Shown: positions 30,704 to 43,046 of the stretch, one piece after another
Numbering within the stretch: the stretch's first letter is position 1
How the letters are laid out: every line of letters begins with the position of its first letter
From: Trileptium ribeirensis
Taxonomy: Eukaryota; Nematoda; Enoplea; Enoplida; Thoracostomopsidae
Reading direction: 5' to 3'
NCBI GenBank assembly: GCA_030248225.1
Contig: JASANE010030290.1
Coordinates: 1 to 64,000, forward strand
Length of the DNA: 64,000 nt
Notes under the pieces: generated by a model
The model's database searches: none
The model's input: the letters and a program-made list of their open reading frames with translations, nothing else
What the model was told of the DNA's origin: nothing
Made by a program: the position numbers and the translations under genes

Positions 30704-31240
30704 CAGTGGTGGGACTGCCCCAACCAGGTTTTTTTCGGGTCCAAAGGTGGGTCTGGACTAAAATATTTTTACGTGGACCCAAAAATTTTTGCTGGCCCCA
30801 GGCAGTTTCGGAGACATTGGGTTTGCTAATAAATTTTATTAGGTTTGCGTTTGCTTTGGATCATATGTATATAAAAAGAAATCTTTTCATAACAAATATC
30901 AACGTACGTAATAAGCAGATTAGTACAATTTAAAAAGATATACATAATATAGTTAGCGTGCTGGAACTCCACAAACCACAGATGCTATTTACTTGACAAA
31001 GAAGTACATGAAATATGGTCCAATATTTTGCAGTTGGACGAGGTGTAAATATATTATTGCTATGTAATTGCGTTTCTTTGTTGCGTAAATATTCGTGAAA
31101 TTCTCGAACCAAAAATTGTAAATCTGGTCCTAGCGTTTAGGATCTGGACCCAAAAGAAACTTGTTGGACCCAGGGTACATTTTGAAAAAAAACCTGGTCC
31201 CCCACTTCAAGAGTCAGTCCCCCTGCCCCCCTTATCTGCG
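30704..31240. mobile_element. Possible short inverted-repeat element
   Basis: The left side (CAGTGGTGGGACTG... CCAGGTTTTTTTCGGGTCC) and the reverse complement of the right side (GGACCAGGTTTTTTTTCAAA, preceded by GGGGACTGACTC) look like diverged terminal inverted repeats rich in GGGTCCA. About 0.5 kb. No target duplication was found. Confidence 0.4.
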
Positions 31241-31319
31241 CTCATGCACCAGCAGTTATTTAATGTCGTCTTCAATGTAGTCATAATAAAGTCGCTGCGT
31301 ATGTTTATGCAATTCATAG

Positions 31320-32205
31320 TACGAGTCGGAACTCGTATGCCATATTTATCCTCTTGATGCAACACATAGTCATAGGCTTATCCAGGATTGACGTACAGGG
31401 ACCGTTCATGGCATGCTACATAAAGCGTAAATGTTCATATGGTGGTAGGGGTCACCCCCGTACGAGTCGGAACTCATATGCCCTATTTATCCTCTTTATG
31501 CAACACATAGTCATAGGCTTATCCAGGATTGACGTATAGGGACCGTTCATGGCATGCTACATAAAGCGTACGTGTTCATATGGCGGTAGGGGTCACCCCC
31601 GTACGAACCGGAACTCATATGTCATATTTATCCTCTTGATGCTACACATAGTCATAGGCTTATCCAGGATTGACGTATAGGGCAGGTCATGGCATGCTAC
31701 ATAAAAAGTACGTGTTCGTATGGTGGTAGGGGTCACCCCCGTACGAGTCGGAACTCATATGCCCTATTTATCCTCTTTATGCAACACATAGTCATAGGAT
31801 TATCCAGGATTGACGTATAGGGACCGCTCATGGCACGCTACATAAAGCGTACGTGTTCATATGGCGGTAGGGGTCACCCCCGTACGAACCGGAACTCATA
31901 TGTCATATTTATCCTCTTGATGCTACACATAGTCATATGCTTATCCAGGATTGACGTATAGGGACCGTTTATGGCATGCTACATAAAGCGTACGTGTTCA
32001 TATGGTGGTAGGGTCACCCCGTACGAGTCGTAACTCATATACCATAGTTATCCTCTTTATGCAACACATAGTCATAGGCTTATCCAAGATTGACGTATAG
32101 GGACAGGTCATGGTATGCTACATAAAACGTACGTGTTCGTATGGTGGTAGGGTCACCCCCATACGAGTCGGAACTCATATGCCATATTTATCCTCTTGAT
32201 GCTTC
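31320..32205. repeat. 140-bp tandem array, about 6.3 copies
   Basis: GTACGAGTCGGAACTC (or variant) recurs at 31,320, 31,460, 31,600, 31,740, 31,880, about 32,019 and 32,161, a strict 139-141 bp period. Each unit holds the near-palindrome GGGGTCACCCCC. Units with GTACGAACCGG and GTACGAGTCGG partly alternate. The array is followed by a C-run and a GC-rich patch at 32,206-32,250. Confidence 0.95.
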
Positions 32206-32769
32206 GCACCCCTTCACCCCCCCCCCCCCGCTCCGCCGAAGGCGCGTTTACAATTTTTCGGAAAAATTAGGAACAAAATAGCACGAATCGTAAAAAATTG
32301 GAGCAAATTTTAGTAAAACTGAGGTACACGTGAAAATTTTAAACTGCATCAAACGTTGGGTTCCTAAAGAAATTTTTTTGCTCCGACACCAATGGGAGAG
32401 GCGGGCACTCCCCTGGCCACCCGTTTCGATACACGTATGACACAAGTGGGCATATATATAGGAAACATGCGCATTCCACACGCAACTAAATTACTGCATA
32501 TAATTACACATGACTCGTTACATTAATCTATAATACTGGTGTGTACTGAACGTATGTTTTGTATTGTTGTTTGCTTGTCAATACATAGTCTATAGTAGAA
32601 GAGGAGCATGTTGGAAAGTTCGAGATAACTAGTGACTAGTGTATACTTGAGCTCGAAGCGTAGTTATCTGGGCAAAATTTAGTTTGGCACAAAAAGTTAT
32701 GTCATCGATATAAAAATGCTCGTTAGTGGAGATTAAAGGGAAAGGAGAGCGGCTTAAATTTTCAGAATG

Positions 32770-33122
32770 GGGTTATAGCGTACTCATAGGCACTGTTGGA
32801 AACCCATTTTGACCAAAATCCCACATCCTCAAAGACCAGCGTAGCAAAGCATTTATAGTGGCTTATTTGCCCCACAAAATAGGGTTATAGCGGACTCATA
32901 GGCCCTGTTGTAAACCCATTTTGACCAAAATCCCACATCCTCAAAGACCAACGTAGCAAAGCATTTATAGTGGCTTATTTGCTCCACAAAATATTGTTAT
33001 AGCGGACTCATAGGCCCTGTTGGGAACCCATTTTGACCAAAATCCCACATCCTCAAAGACCAGCGTAGCAAAGCATTTATAGTGGCTTATTTGCTCTACA
33101 AAATAGGGTTATAGCGGACTCA
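32770..33122. repeat. 112-bp tandem array, about 3.1 copies
   Basis: GGTTATAGCGGACTCATAGG recurs about every 112 bases (32,771, 32,883, 32,995, 33,107) with ACCCATTTTGACCAAAATCC and CATTTATAGTGGCTTATTTG in each unit. Confidence 0.93.
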
Positions 33123-33289
33123 CATATCAACTCGGGTTATCGAGATACATTAACGTGACATTTACGTCACCTTCGCGACCAACACGACCCGCTTCGGCCG
33201 GCCTTTTAGCAAATAAATATGATGATGGTATCGGGCATCGCACCTAACTAAAGAGCACATACATATATAGGTTTGAAGATTTCCGCCCA

Positions 33290-33775
33290 GTCAAAATTGG
33301 GTTATGCGTCTCACTAAAAACAAATAACGTAATTTGTCATATTCCACCAGTTTACGGCTAGTAAGAATTTTTCTCTTCGCTCGTTTCACTAACTACACTA
33401 AGAATTTAAGCATACATTAATATCCTGCGTACTGAACATGTGTCTAAAAATCCAAAATTGAGTTATGCGTCTCACTAAAAACAACGTATACATTGTCAAA
33501 TTCCACCACTATACGGCTAGTAAGAATTTTTCTCTTCGCTCGTTTCACTAACTACACTAAGAATTTAAGCATACATGAATATCCTGCGTACTGAACATGT
33601 GTCTAAAAATCCAAAATTGAGTTATGCGTCTCACTAAAAACAACGAATATATACATTGTCAAATTCTACCACTATACGGCTAGTAAAAATTTTTCTCTTC
33701 GCTCGTTTCACTAACTACACTAAGAATTTAAGCATACATTAATATCCTGCGTACTGAACATGTGTCTAAAAATCG
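33290..33775. repeat. 160-bp tandem array, three copies
   Basis: GTTATGCGTCTCACTAAAAA recurs at about 33,300, 33,461 and 33,620. Each is followed by CGGCTAGTAA.AATTTTTCT, CTTCGCTCGTTTCACTAACT and ATCCTGCGTACTGAACATGT. Confidence 0.93.
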
Positions 33776-34440
33776 TATATCTATCTATAGAGCTCGCGAA
33801 AAATATGCACAATCGATAGAGGTTCGAAGTCAAAACCATTCGGCTACCATCCCAATGTGTCAAAAGCCTACATATAAGCTCTGGTACTTTCAAAAACGAG
33901 CATTAAACTGTGTCTTTAGCTAAAATTTTCACGGAACCAACAAAACACGGTAAGTAGAAAGGAAATAATCCGGCTTTAGCGATGCTGTTATAAGTTTACT
34001 ATTCAATTTAGTATATTAAAGTCTAAACTAAGAAGATGCACAAACTCAGATTAAAAAATACACAATATTATGTTACGTAGATGGAAAAAAATATTAAAAC
34101 CGATATCAGTGTTAACTCTCATCGCCTGGAACAATGTCACACCAATATAAAATAACATTAATCATTAATATCATCATCACGAGTTTTTCAAACAGATGTT
34201 ACAACAAATTGTTCGACAATACGGAATTCAAAAGAGTTTGGCTTGTTAACAACGTGTTTGAGTTGGTTAAGTCGAATGTTTTAATATATAAAAATGCTTC
34301 ACGTTGGAATGGAACTTTTTTTTTTCGTTCAATGGCATTAGCATAATTTGCCGCATTCAGGCTATGGTCGTTGGTTTATGCCACGGCCCGTATTACCAAG
34401 CCCGTACCACTGATCACAGCCCGGGAGTACATGTACGTAG
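33776..34440. other. No gene seen
   Basis: AT-rich; nothing recognised except the 8-bp hAT target duplication at its right edge (34,433-34,440). Confidence 0.4.
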
Positions 34441-35635
34441 CAGGGAATAACCGGAACCGAAATTTACCGGAACCGGAACCAGCAACCGGAACCGTCCATT
34501 TAAACCGGATCCGGAACCGGAACCTGGTCTTCGAAATTTATATATAGTAAAACAGATGAAGGAAAAAATCAAGGTATAGTGGATTTAAAATACATTAAAA
34601 ATAACTTTTACATTAAACTTAATGTATTACGGTGGTATTATTGCCTTTCTGAAACTTTAAAGAGACTGAGGAAGCTAATAATATTTATTTATCGATCAAA
34701 TATGTCGATTTTTGGACACCCAGAGCAAAAAATGCCTTCCACTATACACCATTGCGTATACTGTGTCAAATCGAATATGCTTACAAAGCTTGGAGCGTAG
34801 AATACACACTTTCGCTCTGTCTCCAGTCGCATTCCTTTACTACACATACGTTTGTTACATGTTCTTCTGTAAGAAACTTGAAATTATTGGTTTATATGAT
34901 TCTAAGAGAAAATAGTAGATAGAAGGTAATTTTCTGATCAGTGGCGAGGGACACTGTTTAGGCTAGTGCCGTTAAGTTTTGGACAAACAGTGCCCGTAAG
35001 TTACATGATAATGATGATAACTTTCTAATCAGAATGCTATAAATGAGACACATTGTGTTGCTGCTCGCACAGTTTCAATAAATACAGTTCTTTGCCAAGA
35101 AAGCAGTTTCTAGCTGCGTTGGAGATAACGTTAGTTTAATTCAATTTAGACTGATTTACCAAGTTTACAAGCGCATTGGCTGGTTCTTGAAGCAATTTAT
35201 GTTAGCCAAGCATACCATAAGTACTTCTGCGTAAGCCATACTCTGTTACCGAGTTGGACCGGTTTAATTGAAACGTACCCACACACTTCTGGATGTGTAA
35301 AATAGCTGCTACAAGCATCGACGTGGCTTTGATTTGCTAACAAACTCTTGCAGGTTATTATAAAAAATTCCAACTGAAATTATGTGCACTACTTACGTTT
35401 CAAACGTCAAATTGCTTGGTTAATCTTTGCTTTTGCTTGGTTGTATTGGAGCTTGATCATTGTACAATATATATTACATATGTTTGGATCAAAGATGATG
35501 CAAAAAACGTGGAAAATTTCAAACAAAATTTTTAAACCGGAATTCCGGTTCCGGTATGGTTTTTGCCCTTTGCCGGAACCGCAACCGGAACACGATTTTC
35601 GCCGGAACCGGAACCGGAATTCCGGTTACTCCCTG
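34441..35635 (+). mobile_element. Complete non-autonomous hAT element with 8-bp target duplication
   Basis: 1195 bp. Starts CAGGGAATAACCGGAACC, ends GGAATTCCGGTTACTCCCTG, and is flanked by GTACGTAG on both sides (34,433-34,440 and 35,636-35,643). Subterminal regions are full of CCGGAA motifs, and the interior is AT-rich without a transposase. 8-bp duplications and CAGGG ends identify the hAT superfamily. It is the best reference copy for the family found at 5.4, 8.5, 17.5, 43-44, 51-56 and 63-64 kb. Confidence 0.93.
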
Positions 35636-35643
35636 GTACGTAG

Positions 35644-36640
35644 TTGAATTAACCAACTCTAGGTGTGTTGAACGTGTGCCAGTCGGCAGACTGTTCCCAT
35701 TTTTTTCTTTCGTTTTGAATTAGTTTTTATGAAAAGTGATAGAAACTTCCTTATACCATAGGTTAGAACATTATTCAACGGAGTAATTCGACCCAATGGT
35801 CGCCGGGTTTTGATCAGACTAGCAGATCCTGCGTTTAGTGAAATGTACCTGATCCGACGTTATTACAGTCGAAAACCTGAAAGAGCATCGGGCCCAAAGA
35901 ATCAAATCCATCACCCCTGACATGATTAGCTAAACCAATAATATAGATGATAGCAATTCGGCTTTGTTTTGGCTGGGTGGGAGCATCAGGCAAGGATCCC
36001 ACGGATCTTTTCGGTCATACACTCCCAAGCCCGAAAATATACAATTTTTGAGATACAGCTATAATTGGGGTATCATTGGACACAGAAATATCAATTTCAG
36101 TCGATTTTATGAAAAAATATTTCCGATTTTTTGGGTTACGCCCCGGTCCCCAAAACTTTTCAAAAAATTTCGATAAGTCTAATTTTATATATCATTCGAG
36201 CCGCAGTGACAAGATTAGTCGGATGGAGCAAAAATCGGCAGCATCAATTCATTGCTTAGCGACTTCAGTTTAGGATAAGCTTAGGCTTAGACTTAGCGTA
36301 AGCCTTACTCGTTAATACATAAACAGATTCAGCTGATTTCGAAGTTTCGAAGCCGTAGGACTAATACCTGGGTCGGTAGACCCCTTTGAAACTTGGAAGA
36401 TTTCAACAGTGAGTGCCAAAAACTTTATTCAAAGTGGGATAACTCGTGTGCGGGTAATTGCATTTCGTTTCGGTGCGGCCATTACTAAGGAGCGTAGAAT
36501 CGCTAGGACTTTCGTGGGAGGTGACTTATCAAAATCTATTCAGATGTTGCTGAGATATGAGAAATTGTAAAGAATGAGGAAGATAAAAGTGTGAGTAAAT
36601 TGTTAAAGTGCAAGGTTCTTTTGCGTTATCCCCCCAGCCC
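35644..36640. other. No gene seen; relatives of the fold-back repeat
   Basis: 36,000-36,150 (CCCAAGCCCGAAAATATACA... TTTTGAGATACAGCTATAAT) shares wording with the 36.6-kb fold-back. Nothing else recognised. Confidence 0.4.
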
Positions 36641-36860
36641 GAATTTGGTCAATTTTGAAGATACAGAGCTGATTTTGGTATCAGTCGATTCAGCTCGATG
36701 AAGCGGTTCATAAAATACTCTTGGGACCATTGGGACCTCGAAAAATCGAAAAAAATTACTCAGGGATGTAGATAAAATGAGTAGTTTCTGAACCGCCTGA
36801 TCGAGTTGAATCAATTGATACCAAAATCAGCTCTGTATCTTCAAAATTTACCAAATTCGG
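36641..36860. repeat. Fold-back element, arms about 70 bp
   Basis: Left arm 36,641-36,709 (GAATTTGGTCAATTTTGAAG... AGCGGTTC) is an inverted copy of the right arm 36,790-36,860 (GAACCGCCTGATCGAGTTGA... ACCAAATTC), with a few mismatches and a loop of about 80 bp. Related single arms occur near 3160-3260 and 36,000-36,100. Confidence 0.85.
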
Positions 36861-38149
36861 GATGGATGGGATAACGGAAGAGCACCTGAAAAATTTTGGC
36901 TAAATAGGCTTACATCAAACAGGCGACTGAGACATGAATATCCATGCACGAATCCAACGATATAGCCATTTGATATAATGGAAGATATAATTCTTTTAAC
37001 AGTCTCGGAAAATTTAAACTCGCAGGAGACTCAAGACCATATTTTTTACTCAAAATTCGTAGTGGAAAGATGAGCTAGTACATTTACAAATGCAGAATAC
37101 CATTAAATCATTAATTTTTAAAGATGGCTTTAACCTTTGGAAAAATATTATAAACAGCAAGGTAGCAGCTCTGTGCACGGTCACGGTAGAGCCACCCAGT
37201 GATGATAGCGGTGGAGCCATGCTATTATTTGTTACTGTAATTCTGCGTTTCCTTCATGCTTAACGGGCTGTTACTTGACTGTCCGATCTGCAGTCAAATT
37301 ATGGAATTATCCGTAACTATGAAGGAAATTTCTTCTGTGACATTTTTATTTCATAACTGAACATCCAAGCACTTAATGGTTATACAGCCAAAATATAGAA
37401 GTTGAAAATGACAACGGTTGCACGGTTCCATCTCTGGTTGGTCAATAATTGTCGAATATCTAAAGGTGTGATCAACGATTTGTACGCACGGTTGTGACGA
37501 GTTCAAACCAGTTCGATAGCACGAGTTTGAAAGAGTAGCCGTTGGTACAAATTTTTTAAAAGTATTTTAGCTATGCTATAACGAACTTGTAACAAAGCCA
37601 ACCAAAGCCAAACATTTGTACGCACAATTTTAATATATACTATGTTATAATAATTGTTAAACATAGTTGCGCAATTAATTTGAATCTGCCTCTTCCCTAC
37701 TACCGCTGGATAAAACGAGTATATATATACTGTGTAAAAAGAGTTGATAAAAAATTAAATGTATTTTAATTACGCTAAATAATGAACCGTGACTGAATCT
37801 ACCGTTTGAGACAGCCATGGCGTTTGCACCGTCGGACGAAACCGTAGACCCACACCTTGCCGATAGTAAGCATGCCACAGAAATTATGTCTACTCCGTGC
37901 GACTGAATCTATTATTTGAAACTGCTATGGCGTGTGCACAGTCGGACGAAAGTTTATGCAACAACAATGTGTGTTATTATTCCAATTGTGGTGGAGCCTG
38001 CTCATTAAGAGTAGTAACTACACTGACCAATTGACAGTACCACTCGTTTTAACAAGCAGTAGTCTGGTTAAAATGTCGACTGGTGATCTGTTCTGAGTTC
38101 CACTCTTACAAATACAGGAGGACAGCTAATGCATCAAACCAGATACTCG
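36861..38149. other. No gene seen
   Basis: AT-rich. Two similar stretches, 37,790-37,855 and 37,899-37,950 (CGTGACTGAATCTACCGTTT / GCGACTGAATCTATTATTTG, ATGGCG.TTGCAC.GTCGGAC), form a short direct repeat. 37,455-37,550 (GTACGCACGGTTGTGACGAG...) resembles the sequence at 44.63 and 46.97 kb in the palindrome arm. Confidence 0.4.
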
Positions 38150-38307
38150 AACACAGTGGAAAAATGCTTAAGTTGGTGCATCAAACGGTGGATTAGTTAC
38201 TGACGACAAAACTCGCTCTGATATTTTGGCGAGCGCTTTTGCTTCACTTTCGTTGATGACGCCGAACAGTATCCAACAGTTCAAACCACTATGTTTCTTA
38301 TAATAAC

Positions 38308-38832
38308 TTGGCTTGGGTTAGCTTTTCTCCTCAAATTCTGCATAAATTGTTGGGGTATTTGAAATCAAAACATAGCCACTCTCCCGACGGCTATACACAA
38401 TATTTTCTTAAAAATGCCAGGGATTCGCTTTGTTTCCCTCTTGCCCATATTTTTGAGCAATCCATTGTAAATGCCCGCTTACCAAGCAGCTGGCTATGTG
38501 CTGACATACATCCAATATACAAAAAAGGCGATTCATCTTTTGCATTAAAGTATAGACCTATATCATTACTTTCTAACTGTTGCAAAATTATGGAGTCTAT
38601 TGTTAATGATCGTATACGGTCTTATTTGCGTTGCAATAATATAATTAATCCAAACAAACATGGTTTTGTGTCAAATAAATCAACATGTACTCAGTTGCTT
38701 GAATCTGTAAACGATTGGTCAAATGCATTAGACAATGTAAAATCATTTGATATTGCATACCTTGATTTTGCAAAAGCGTTTGATACCGTTTCACATGTCA
38801 ACCTGCATCATAAAATTTCAGAGATCGTTTAG
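38308..38832 (+). pseudogene. LINE reverse transcriptase, fingers/palm part
   Basis: 174 codons open. KSKHSHSPDGYTQYFLKN, the IYKKGD and YRPISLL motifs and YLDFAKAFDTV identify non-LTR reverse transcriptase. Ends at an in-frame stop, and the next motif is in the following frame. Confidence 0.88.
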
Positions 38833-38885
38833 AGTTAAACTGAATACGTAACACATATTCAAATCCACAAAAAGTTCTATCTGGA

Positions 38886-39413
38886 GTGCCTCAAGGCAGC
38901 GTCCTAGGGCCTACTTTATTTCTAACATATATAAATGATGTTGCTTGTTGCTTAAATAATGTGAAGTATAAACTTTTCGCAGACGACGTTAAGTTATATG
39001 TTAATACGTCAAGCTGTAACGATGACAACGCTCCGACTCATCTTCGGAACGCACTTAGCTCATTGGAACATTGGGCAAAATCCTGGCAACTGGCCATTTC
39101 GGTCCCGAAATGCAATATTTTACACTTGGACAAAAACAACCTCAAATTTCAATATGGTTTGCAAGGGAATGAAATTCCTTGTGTTTCCACGTGTAAAGAC
39201 CGAGGTGTCATAATTAACTCCGACCTCAAATTTGAAACGCACTGCAATGTCATCGTCGCAGTAGCATATCGTGTAATTAATATGTTGTTTAACTGCTTCA
39301 TTCACTGTTACTCAGAGTCATTAATATATACTGTCATATTTATCGTATGTATATACGACCAATATTTGAATATTCTAGCCAAGTTTGGTCACCGTGTTAT
39401 TTGCTCAAAATAG
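38886..39413 (+). pseudogene. LINE reverse transcriptase, palm/thumb part
   Basis: 175 codons: PQGSVLGPTLFLTYINDV, FADDVKLYV (catalytic pair), LEHWAKSWQLAISVPKCNIL and STCKDRGVIINSDLKFETHC. The thumb end degrades near 39,340. Confidence 0.88.
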
Positions 39414-40339
39414 ATGGAAAAAGTGCAACGGTATTTTACCAGAAGGCTAGCCATGTGGCTTGGTATCTTCGATATGTCGTATAAACAACGACTAACACAC
39501 TTCAAGTTTGAACTTTTAGAACTACGTCGCTTAAAACAGGACCTCATTCTAGTTTTTAAAAGCTTAATAATGAACTTGATAGTTGTCACAGCTTTTCCGA
39601 AATTTCCCACAACACAAATACGCGTGGTCACGAAAGAAAACTAATAAAACCAAAGTTTCATTCAAACTGTTATAACATCGCTTTGCGGTTAGGACTATCG
39701 ATGCGTGGAATAAATTACCTCGTTTTGTTCGCTGTGAACCTCTCGTAGGGTCATCCAACTGCAGAAAATTCAAAATGATTTTAAACAAGCTTGACTTGAG
39801 CCCTTTTTTACAGTTTAATAGAAACCTTTTTTAATAATTATTTGAAATGCGATTTACTCCCTTAATCAAAATTAATCTTTTGCGCCCTATATTTTCACTG
39901 AATGTAAGTGGACTTGCTTCCTGAATTTAGGTTTATTAACTTGTCTTTTATTTAAAATTTGCTTATGCATTCTTTTTGTGATTGCATTTTGTAACCGGCA
40001 CACCGGAAGTCAGTAAGCCATTGCCTAAGTTTCCAGCTCGCAATGATGACCTTAACGCCTGATGCAAACCTCGTTACGCTGATTTCCCGGATATCGGTAT
40101 GCTATTTGTTAAACTTCTTTGTTGTTGTTATTGTAAGTTGTCCCACACCAATCAAGACCAAAAGGCCAGTAATGGTATGACATTTCAAGCAGTTTTGTGC
40201 AACACTTAAACAAAGGTATTTATATCCAAGGTACAGCGACTTGGCGTATCAATTGGTAATAATTTCAAAATTTCAATATCGTGGCAGCTGCACAAATGGT
40301 CACAATTAATAAATGAGTTTTACAGTAACTGTATTTACT

Positions 40340-41700
40340 GTTGATAACAATAATTTACCTTGATTTTGCAAATGTTTTTGATACGGTTCCGCACAAAAAG
40401 CTACTTGTAAAGCTATTTAAATATGGCATAAGAGGTCAACTACTAGAATGGATTCGAGCTTACCTAGCTGACCGCAAATTCTACGTAAAGGTTAATCATT
40501 GCTGTTCTGAGGAACGGAAAGTAACGTCAGGCGTCCTCAGAAGAGAGTTCTTGGTCTTACTTTGTTTGTTCTGTATATCAATGACCTTGTTGTAAAGTTA
40601 AATAATGTACATTGCAAATTGTATGCTGATGATGCAAAACTTTATGTTAAGCTGAAACAAACACAACCTCACATTGCAGCCGATAATCTTAAGCGAGCAA
40701 TTAGTTGCGTTGATTCATGGGCCAACGAATGTCAACTTAGCTTAACATATGCTAAATGTGCAGTACTCCATATAGGATCTAAAAATCCACAGTTATAATA
40801 TCAAATAGTAAATCACAGTCTAACTATAAACACTTATATCAAAGACCTAGGAGTGTCAGTGTCTAATCTACTCAAGCAAACACTCACTGCACCGTTATAT
40901 GTCAGAAGGCCTATCGTATTATTAACATGCTATTTCGCTGTTTCCTAAACTCTAATTATATCGTTCTTTTGACTGCTTTTATGTCTTATGTAGTCCCAAT
41001 CCTAGAATACGCATCATCTGTATGGTCGTCATGTACAGTAGGAAATATCGATAAGCTTGAAAATGTTCAACGTTATTTTACGAAGCATATTTTTGCCAGC
41101 GCACGCCTGCCGTACGCTTCGTATTTAGACAGACTTAAGTATCTCCACTTAAAGCCCTTAGAGTTGAGACGCTTGGATAATGATTTAGTAGTTATTTTCA
41201 AGTCAGTTAGAAATTTTTCTGCTGGATATAAGGACCTGTTTGAACTGTCTTGTGTAATTTTCACACGAGGTCATTATCTTAAAATTAAGAAACCACAACA
41301 CAAAACTAAAGCTTTGGATCATTTTCTAACTGCTCGAAATGCATGGAACCAACTACCAGTTAGGGTAATGAATCAACCATTAGTTAAAGCGTCTAGTCCA
41401 GATAATTTAGAAACTACTTGATAAAGGTGATTTAACCAGAATTTAAAAATCTTGACTGAATATGTGTGTAACCAGAAATATAAGTGGATTTACACCTTTT
41501 TTCTGATTTAATTCGTTAATTAATAAGTCTATGTAAGTCATGTTTATTTCAATTTGTGCTATATGTTGTGTTATATTTGCATAACGCTGGCAGAGGATTT
41601 TGCAGTCAGGCTATTCCTTAATGGTTGGACTCGCGATGATGCACTTAAATCCGGATGCAAAACCCTTCGAGCTCCAACATCCAATGACCGGTAATAAACG
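40340..41700 (+). mobile_element. CR1/jockey-type LINE, copy 2, 5'-truncated
   Basis: Begins inside RT at IIYLDFANVFDTVPHKKLLV, so it is 5'-truncated as LINEs usually are. Continues with LLEWIRAYLADRKFYVKVN, INDLVVKLNNVHCKLYADDA (active site YADD) and WANECQLSLTYAKCAVLHIG, then, after frame changes, YVVPILEYASSVWSSC, LENVQRYFTKHIF and LKPLELRRLDNDLVVIFKS. The 3' part (about 41,580-41,700) has TCGCGATGATGCACTTAAAT like copy 1. Same orientation as copy 1, about 0.2 kb beyond it. Confidence 0.9.
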
Positions 41701-43046
41701 ATATACTACTATATGAATGACATCAAAATAACCAGAAATTCACCACGCAATCAACGTTACGTTATGTTACTACCAAAATCAGTTATATATTAGGCAATCG
41801 ATATAGTTTTCTTCGTGCGATCGCTCATTTATTTTGATCTCAAACCGTGTATACTGTGTTAACAGAAGCTATTTTAAAATAAAGCCAGTATTTCTGTACA
41901 CTTTGACAGTTGCTACTGACTTCCATAGCAAAAAAATAAATGAAAAGCTTCGTTTTTAATCATTATTATATAACTTTAAAACAATACACAAGTATTAGTT
42001 GCAACATAGCCAGCTGTGCGCTCAATATAATTGGTACAGTACGATTTTTGTGATGCAAACTTTAAAAATCAGTTAGAAAACAACATAACTTAAATGGATA
42101 TATATCCTGTAACGGACTTAGGTTAAATGTTAAAGTAAAGGATTTGGCATGCCCTTTTCTAACCTTTTTACTGAATATTGTTGGGTGCTGCATATTCACA
42201 CCATAAATTTATTTTCGACTATTTTGTTGTGCCATGTATATTTGTATGCACGTAATCTTGATGTTCAATAAACTGACTTTAAGTTCAAGCCAGCGCGTTA
42301 GCAAGACATTAAATAAGTTACTGTATGTATATACAAATGTTTGAACGCACTGCTGTCTATATTACAACTAAACGTTTAAAAGTTTGCCACCATCTCAGTG
42401 ATATACTGATATGTAAGTATATATGCATCTATGCTTTTAATAAGTATTCTATAATGTATAAGCAATTAAAATAGAGCAAGAGAAACCCGCGGAGTTTCCA
42501 CTGTGGGCGCTAAGGGGAAAATCATCAAAATTTCTTTTTGTGTGTTTATGTCACGCCTAACTCATCTTCATGTGGGTGGATTTTGATTAGAACTTTTTAT
42601 TAAATAGAAAAATTGCTAGGGGAGTACACTTTTAGTTGAACACCAACAGCTGGACTACAGTTCTGGCGAATTGGGGAGGGAAAAACAGATTTTAAGTGAT
42701 CTTTGCCAAATTTGGCCATACGGCACCCGTCTTTTGCAACTCCATATCTCACCAGCACAGGCTTCTCATCGAGAATCCTCAGCTCGTGGAGATCTCCGTT
42801 AGGGACCGTAAATTTTTTTATGGGAACGTGGCCCGTCGACCCTTTGCAAAATTACGATTTTTCAAATGTCAGTATTTTGTTGCGTGTTTTTACATTACCA
42901 CTAGTGTATTGCGCTTATCAAGCACGCTAAATACGATGGTTATTCCAACTTTGCCTTACATAGAGTTTTAAAGGGTATTACGCTGGACGAACCCTGCTTC
43001 CAAAAATCGTATGGGTTTGACTCGTTCATTACTTGCTGCTTAGTGC
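41701..43046. other. No gene; dispersed repeat at 42,640-42,985
   Basis: Mostly AT-rich. 42,640-42,985 (TTTGCCAAATTTGGCCATAC..., TTGCGCTTATCAAGCACGCT) belongs to the repeat family also seen at 14.4-14.77 kb and, in part, 58.98-59.4 kb. Confidence 0.45.

Larger units (their letters stand above)
38150..40150 (+). mobile_element. CR1/jockey-type LINE, copy 1, decayed
   Basis: Reverse transcriptase remnants in order: SDILASAFASL (about 38,220), IHPIYKKGDSSFALKYRPIS and LLSNCCKIMESIV (RT 1-2), IAYLDFAKAFDTVSH (catalytic Asp), GVPQGSVLGPTLFLTYINDV, the YKLFADDVKLYV active site (FADD), then the C-terminal VQRYFTRRL... LRRLKQDLILVFKS. About 40 residues between FDTVSH and GVPQGS are missing, and there are stops at 38,830 and 39,411, so it is inactive. 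The 3' tail (CTCGCAATGATGACCTTAAC...) matches the second copy in layout. Confidence 0.9.

Noticed and set aside
31354..31539. ORF with MMQHIVIGLSRIDV repeated
   Set aside because: Product of the 140-bp tandem array.
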